The translations under genes were made by a program, and so were the position numbers. The notes below the pieces were generated by a model. That model was not told where the DNA came from. It did no database searches and was given only the letters and a program-made list of their open reading frames with translations. A stretch of 25,175 nt of DNA from G963674505 sp964575975. Its GTDB lineage: Bacteria; Desulfobacterota; Desulfobacteria; Desulfobacterales; SKZT01. Of this stretch, positions 21,749 to 25,175 are shown piece after piece. The stretch's first letter is position 1, and the number at the start of each line of letters is the position of its first letter. The stretch spans positions 1-25,175 of the forward strand of contig CAZNTU010000072.1 of NCBI GenBank assembly GCA_964575975.1, given 5' to 3'.

Positions 21749-22313
21749 TTCTGATGATCGACAACTACGATTCCTTTACCTACAACCTCGTTCAACATCT
21801 GGGCCAAATAGGCGCGGATATGAAAGTGGTCAGAAACGACGCCGTCAAGACAGAGAACATTGAAAACTGGGATGTCGGAGGAATCGTGATTTCTCCGGGC
21901 CCCGGAAGACCCGAGACGGCCGGAATCTCTGTTTCCCTGATCAAGCGCTGCTCCGGAAAAATACCGATCCTGGGAGTCTGCCTCGGCCACCAGTCCATCG
22001 GGTACGCGTTCGGGGGAAAAGTGGTTTCCGCCAAGCGGCTCATGCATGGAAAGACCTCGACGGTCACATCCGACGGAAAAGGCATATTCGAGGGAATCAA
22101 CAAGCCGTTCCAGGCCATGCGCTACCATTCCCTGGCAGTAGAAAGGGAAAGCCTCCCCGATTGCCTCGAAATCACGGCCGAATCCGAAGACGGCGAAATC
22201 ATGGGGCTTCGGCATAAGAGCCACCAGACGGAGGGCATCCAATTCCACCCGGAATCCATCATGACTCCGGTGGGGAAGCGGATTCTGAGGAATTTCGTCA
22301 ACAAGGTGGAGGA
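21745..22313 (+). CDS. trpG: Anthranilate synthase component II, glutamine amidotransferase (3' end lost in gap)
   Basis: Residues 1-189 of a class I glutamine amidotransferase. The sequence begins MILMIDNYDSFTYNLVQHLG, carries the oxyanion-region SPGPGRPETAG, the nucleophile Cys79 in LGVCLGHQSIGYAFGG and the His168/Glu170 pair in IQFHPESIMTP. It provides ammonia from glutamine to TrpE. The family normally ends about where the sequence meets the N gap (GKRILRNFV..), so only a few residues and the stop codon are missing. The start overlaps the trpE stop by 4 nt and has an AAGGAG site, indicating coupling and equal synthesis of the two subunits. It may also serve p-aminobenzoate synthesis, as amphibolic TrpG/PabA proteins do. 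Confidence 0.96.
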
Positions 22314-22413
22314 NNNNNNNNNNNNNNNNNNNNNNNNNNNNNNNNNNNNNNNNNNNNNNNNNNNNNNNNNNNNNNNNNNNNNNNNNNNNNNNNNNNNNNN
22401 NNNNNNNNNNNNN
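22314..22413. other. Assembly gap of 100 N
   Basis: Exactly 100 undetermined bases, the conventional filler for a scaffold gap of unknown size. It lies between the end of trpG and trpD and is bordered on the right by a heptanucleotide repeat array, the likely reason the assembly broke here. The true length, and whether another gene lies inside, cannot be told. Confidence 0.95.
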
Positions 22414-22448
22414 CACCTTCGAGCTTTGAGCTTCCACCTTTCACCTTT
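22414..22448. repeat. Degenerate heptanucleotide tandem repeat at the gap edge
   Basis: Five consecutive 7-mers follow the gap without interruption: CACCTTC, GAGCTTT, GAGCTTC, CACCTTT, CACCTTT, fitting (C/G)A(C/G)CTT(T/C). The array probably continues into the gap. It ends 26 nt before the trpD start. It does not look like a coding region or a hairpin. Confidence 0.75.
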
Positions 22449-22474
22449 CAATAAAGATTATGGAGGACATAAAA

Positions 22475-23491
22475 ATGTTTCGCGAAAATTTGAACAAAAT
22501 CGTAAGCGGCAAGGACTTGAGCGAGGATGAAATGAGCGCGATGATCGCGGAGATTTTTTCCGGGACCGTCACCAACGCGCAGATCGGGGCGATGATGGGG
22601 GCGTTGGCCACGAAGAAGGAGACGTTCGAGGAGCTTGCGGGCGCGGCCAGGGCCATGCGCAGGAAGGCCATTCGGATTCAGTGTTCCGCGCCCGTGGTCG
22701 TGGACACCTGCGGTACCGGGGGCGACGCGGCCAACACTTTCAACATCTCCACGACGACCGCGTTCGTGGTCGCCGGGGCCGGAGTTACCGTGGCCAAGCA
22801 CGGAAACAGGTCCGTTTCGAGCCAATCGGGAAGCGCCGATCTTTTGGAGGCGTTGGGCGTAAAGATAGATGTCGCGCCGGAAATAGTGGAGGAAGCCGTT
22901 GAGGAGATTGGCATAGGGTTTCTGTTCGCGCCCTTGTACCACGGGGCCATGAAACATGCGGCCCAGGCCCGGAAGGAAGTGGGGATTCGAAGCATCTTCA
23001 ACATGCTGGGTCCTTTGACGAACCCCGCCGGGGCCAACTGCCAGCTGCTCGGAGTCTATGCGCCCGAGCTGACCGAAATGTTCGCCCGCGCCCTGAAGCT
23101 TCTCAAGTCCCGTCGGGCTTTCGTCGTGCATGGCCACGAGGGACTGGACGAAATATCGGTGTGCGGCCCCACGAGGGTTTCCGAATTGAAGGACGATCTT
23201 ATCCAGACCTACGACATTCATCCCGAACAATATTTCGGCGACTTGGCCGACCTCGAGGAACTAAAGGGCGGAACTCCGGCAGAGAACGCGAAAATCACCC
23301 AGGCGATTCTGAACGGCGAAAAGGGAGCGCGTCGAAACGTGATTCTGATCAACGCCGCTGCGGCTTTGACGGCCGCAGGCAAGGCCATCGACATCGCGGA
23401 GGGAATCGAAATCGCAAAGAAAAGCATCGACGACGGAGCCGCCAAGGCCAAGCTGGAACAACTCGTACGCTTCACGGTCGAAAACGGATAA
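22475..23491 (+). CDS. trpD: Anthranilate phosphoribosyltransferase
   Basis: A 338-residue enzyme that transfers phosphoribosyl from PRPP to anthranilate, the second step of tryptophan synthesis. Family motifs are VDTCGTGGDAANTFNIST (76-93), AGAGVTVAKHGNRSVSSQSGSADLLEALG (100-128, PRPP and anthranilate site), ARKEVGIRSIFNMLGPLTNPA and the acidic DE/HGHEGLDE segment. The length is normal. The ATG at 22475 is chosen because GGAGG lies 8 nt upstream; an ATG at 22460 precedes that site. It is a separate gene, not fused to trpG as in enterobacteria. The spacing to trpG is hidden by the gap. Confidence 0.97.
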   Translation: MFRENLNKIVSGKDLSEDEMSAMIAEIFSGTVTNAQIGAMMGALATKKETFEELAGAARAMRRKAIRIQCSAPVVVDTCGTGGDAANTFNISTTTAFVVAGAGVTVAKHGNRSVSSQSGSADLLEALGVKIDVAPEIVEEAVEEIGIGFLFAPLYHGAMKHAAQARKEVGIRSIFNMLGPLTNPAGANCQLLGVYAPELTEMFARALKLLKSRRAFVVHGHEGLDEISVCGPTRVSELKDDLIQTYDIHPEQYFGDLADLEELKGGTPAENAKITQAILNGEKGARRNVILINAAAALTAAGKAIDIAEGIEIAKKSIDDGAAKAKLEQLVRFTVENG

Positions 23492-23515
23492 AAAAAGGCA
23501 CAACGGGAAGAAAAA

Positions 23516-24304
23516 ATGGGAACGGATTTTCTCTCGAGGATCATCGAGCATAAAAAAGAGGAAATAAAGGAGGCCGAAAAGCGGGTTCCGAAAAAGGAAC
23601 TGCGCGATTTGGCGGAAAAGCGGAAAGACCGCAGGCCGTTTCTCGAAAACCTGAAACGGCCGGGCATTAACATCATTGCCGAGATCAAGCGCGCGTCGCC
23701 CTCGAAGGGACCCATCCGGATCGATCTTGATCCGGCCGGTCTGGCCCGGGCATATGAAAAAGGAGGCGCGGCCGCGCTGTCGGTTTTGACCGACAGCGCG
23801 TTTTTCAAGGGATCGTTCGAGGATTTGCGCGCGGCAAGGGCGGCGACTTCCCTTCCGGCGCTCCGCAAGGATTTTCTGATTTCGGAATACCAACTTTACG
23901 AGGCCGCCGCCATGGGGGCCGACGCGGTCCTGCTGATCGCCCGCTGTCTTTCCGAATCCCGCTTGAAAGAGTTGACCTCCTTGGCCAAGCATCTCGACCT
24001 GGACGTCCTGGTGGAGATTCATTCCGAAACCGACGCCGAATCGGCCGTCAATGCGGGGGCAGACCTTGTCGGGATCAACAACCGGAATCTGCAAACGTTC
24101 GAGACCGATTTGAACATCGCCATGCGCTTGGCGTCGATGCTCCGGCCGGACCAGGTCGCGGTAGCGGCAAGCGGCATACGGAACCGCGAGGACATCGAGA
24201 AAAACCTGGAATTCGGCATTCGCGGTTTTCTGATCGGGGAAAGCCTCGTCAGGGCGGACGACCCGGAAAGCTTTCTGAAAGACTTGCTGGGTACGAGGCG
24301 ATAA
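23516..24304 (+). CDS. trpC: Indole-3-glycerol phosphate synthase
   Basis: A 262-residue (beta/alpha)8-barrel enzyme that closes the indole ring of carboxyphenylamino-deoxyribulose phosphate. Catalytic and phosphate-site motifs are visible: IIAEIKRASPSKG (53-65), ALSVLTDSAFFKGS, LRKDFLISEYQLYEAAAMGADAVLLI, VEIHSETD, VGINNRNLQTFETD and AASGIRNREDIEKN with the closing GFLIGESLVRA. The length is typical of a monofunctional TrpC with no PRAI (TrpF) fusion. It starts 24 nt after trpD behind GGGAAG. It is the last trp gene in the window; trpF, trpB and trpA do not follow, so they must lie elsewhere. Confidence 0.97.
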   Translation: MGTDFLSRIIEHKKEEIKEAEKRVPKKELRDLAEKRKDRRPFLENLKRPGINIIAEIKRASPSKGPIRIDLDPAGLARAYEKGGAAALSVLTDSAFFKGSFEDLRAARAATSLPALRKDFLISEYQLYEAAAMGADAVLLIARCLSESRLKELTSLAKHLDLDVLVEIHSETDAESAVNAGADLVGINNRNLQTFETDLNIAMRLASMLRPDQVAVAASGIRNREDIEKNLEFGIRGFLIGESLVRADDPESFLKDLLGTRR

Positions 24305-24325
24305 TCCCGTACCGAAGACTTTCTT

Positions 24326-24355
24326 TTGACACGGGGCCGGAACGAGGGTTAGAAT
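24326..24355 (+). promoter_or_regulatory. Candidate promoter of the Rpn-family gene
   Basis: TTGACA (24326-24331) and TAGAAT (24350-24355) are separated by 18 nt, six of six and five of six consensus bases. They lie 76-105 bp upstream of the start at 24431. No terminator is seen between trpC and this point. Confidence 0.6.
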
Positions 24356-24430
24356 AAGGCATGGCACGGGGCGTATAGAAAGGCGCACGGGCGCGGATTG
24401 AAATTCCCATCTTGGCGGAGGCGAACTCTC

Positions 24431-25175
24431 ATGATCGAAAAGACCCCGAACGCGGAAAACGACACGGGAAAACAGGATTACGACACTCCCTGGAAAAAAA
24501 TCCTGGAAGCGTATTTCCGGGATTTCATCGGCTTCTTCTTTCCGGAAATGGCGAAGGAGATCGACTGGTCGAAGGGATACCGGTTCTTAGACAAGGAGCT
24601 TCGGCAAATCGCCAAGGACTCCGAACTGGGACGAAGATTCGCCGACGCGCTCGCCGAAATCCATCGCCTGGACGGAGCGGACCAGTGGCTGCTGACGCAC
24701 GTCGAAATCCAAGGGCAGGAGCAGAGCACTTTCCCGAAACGCATGTACGTCTACAACTACAGGGGCTTCGACCGTTTCGACCGGAAAGTGATCAGCCTGG
24801 CCGTCCTGGCCGACGACAACCCCTCGTGGAGACCCGACCATTTCAGCTACGAACTTTGGGGATGCAAGGCCGGCCTGTGGTTCCCGACCGTCAAGCTCCT
24901 CGACTACAGGGAGCGCTGGGACGAGCTGGAGGAGTCGGACAATCCGTTCGCCTCCGTGGTCATGGCGCATTTGAAGGCCGCGGAAACGACGGGAGACGGC
25001 CCGAACCGGTACCGCTGGAAGCTCTGCCTGGTGAAAAGGCTCTACAGGAAGGGCTACCAAAAACAGGACGTGATCCTGCTGTTCGAGTTCATCGACTGGG
25101 TCATGTCGATGCCCCGGGATTTGGAAACCGGGCTGTGGCGGGAAATCGAAAAAATCGAGAAGGAGGAACGAATGG
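24431..25175 (+). CDS. Rpn/YhgA-like PD-(D/E)XK nuclease family protein (partial)
   Basis: The ATG at 24431 opens a frame of 248 codons that runs off the window edge. Residues about 17-110 (DTPWKKILEAYFRDFIGFFFPEM, then LTHVEIQGQEQSTFPKRMYVYNYR) match the Rpn/transposase_31-like family. In this family the HVEIQGQ element supplies the E-x-Q form of the PD-(D/E)XK active site. A later LIDWVMSMP-like helix (FIDWVMSMPRDLETGLWREIEK) is common in these proteins. E. coli Rpn proteins are DNA endonucleases linked with RecA-independent recombination, and the group is abundant and variable in many genomes. The ribosome site is not strong. The C-terminal portion is missing. It has its own candidate promoter and is probably not part of the trp operon. 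Confidence 0.85.
   Translation, partial: MIEKTPNAENDTGKQDYDTPWKKILEAYFRDFIGFFFPEMAKEIDWSKGYRFLDKELRQIAKDSELGRRFADALAEIHRLDGADQWLLTHVEIQGQEQSTFPKRMYVYNYRGFDRFDRKVISLAVLADDNPSWRPDHFSYELWGCKAGLWFPTVKLLDYRERWDELEESDNPFASVVMAHLKAAETTGDGPNRYRWKLCLVKRLYRKGYQKQDVILLFEFIDWVMSMPRDLETGLWREIEKIEKEERM

Noticed and set aside
1..25175. CRISPR array, rRNA, tRNA, insertion sequence or prophage
   Set aside because: No spaced direct repeats, rRNA-like segments, cloverleafs, transposase with terminal repeats or phage structural genes were seen; the Rpn-family gene is the only transposase-related name.

Overview
This 25 kb window looks like a piece of a draft chromosome, probably a metagenome-assembled genome because it carries one 100-N scaffold gap (22314-22413). 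The organism is very likely a Gram-negative (diderm) bacterium. It has a heptose-bisphosphate phosphatase (GmhB) for LPS core, a lipoprotein RlpA with a SPOR domain, Shine-Dalgarno-led genes and ordinary sigma-70 type promoters (several TTGACA boxes). The gene content resembles Desulfobacterota and related deltaproteobacterial lineages, but that placement is inference from gene types only. Apart from a VapBC-type toxin-antitoxin pair and an Rpn-family nuclease at the right edge, there is little mobile DNA.

Layout, left to right. 1-817 (minus): an encapsulin shell gene (cut by the window edge) preceded by an encapsulated-ferritin cargo gene with a C-terminal shell-targeting tail, i.e. an iron-storage nanocompartment operon. 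818-1374 is non-coding and holds a 19-bp palindrome close to that operon. 1375-2432 (plus): an unrecognised protein translationally coupled to a hotdog acyl-CoA thioesterase. 2437-9566 (minus): a tight co-directional string lon, rlpA, gmhB, recD2 and a divergent KAS III, preceded by an hsp20 chaperone gene (9650-10099). 10192-11472 (plus): an MFS transporter with an uncertain start. 11575-13658 (minus): a secreted Ig-like protein, a PIN toxin with its Phd-type antitoxin, and a secreted glutaminyl cyclotransferase. 13921-14934 (plus): a canonical FabH. 14903-17747 (minus): a MauE/DoxX membrane protein, an exported rhodanese, a ComEA-like helix-hairpin-helix protein and a CNNM/CorC transporter. 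17996-19131 (minus): a cysteine-cluster protein downstream of an IscU/NifU-like scaffold. 19314-19937 (minus): pncC, divergent from the tryptophan operon trpE-trpG-(gap)-trpD-trpC (20246-24304). The right edge holds a partial Rpn/PD-(D/E)XK gene.

The most interesting element is the trp leader (19966-20245). It has a good promoter, a 31-codon leader peptide with Trp-Arg-Trp codons, and a 1:2 hairpin that begins inside the second Trp codon. It also has an antiterminator pairing and two successive intrinsic terminators. The freed 3' arm of the first terminator can pair with the 5' arm of the second, so one ribosome-stalling event could switch both off. This is read from complementarity by eye and has not been tested. 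A second structural curiosity is a degenerate heptanucleotide repeat array running into the assembly gap between trpG and trpD, with similar short arrays near 11.5 kb and 16.5 kb.
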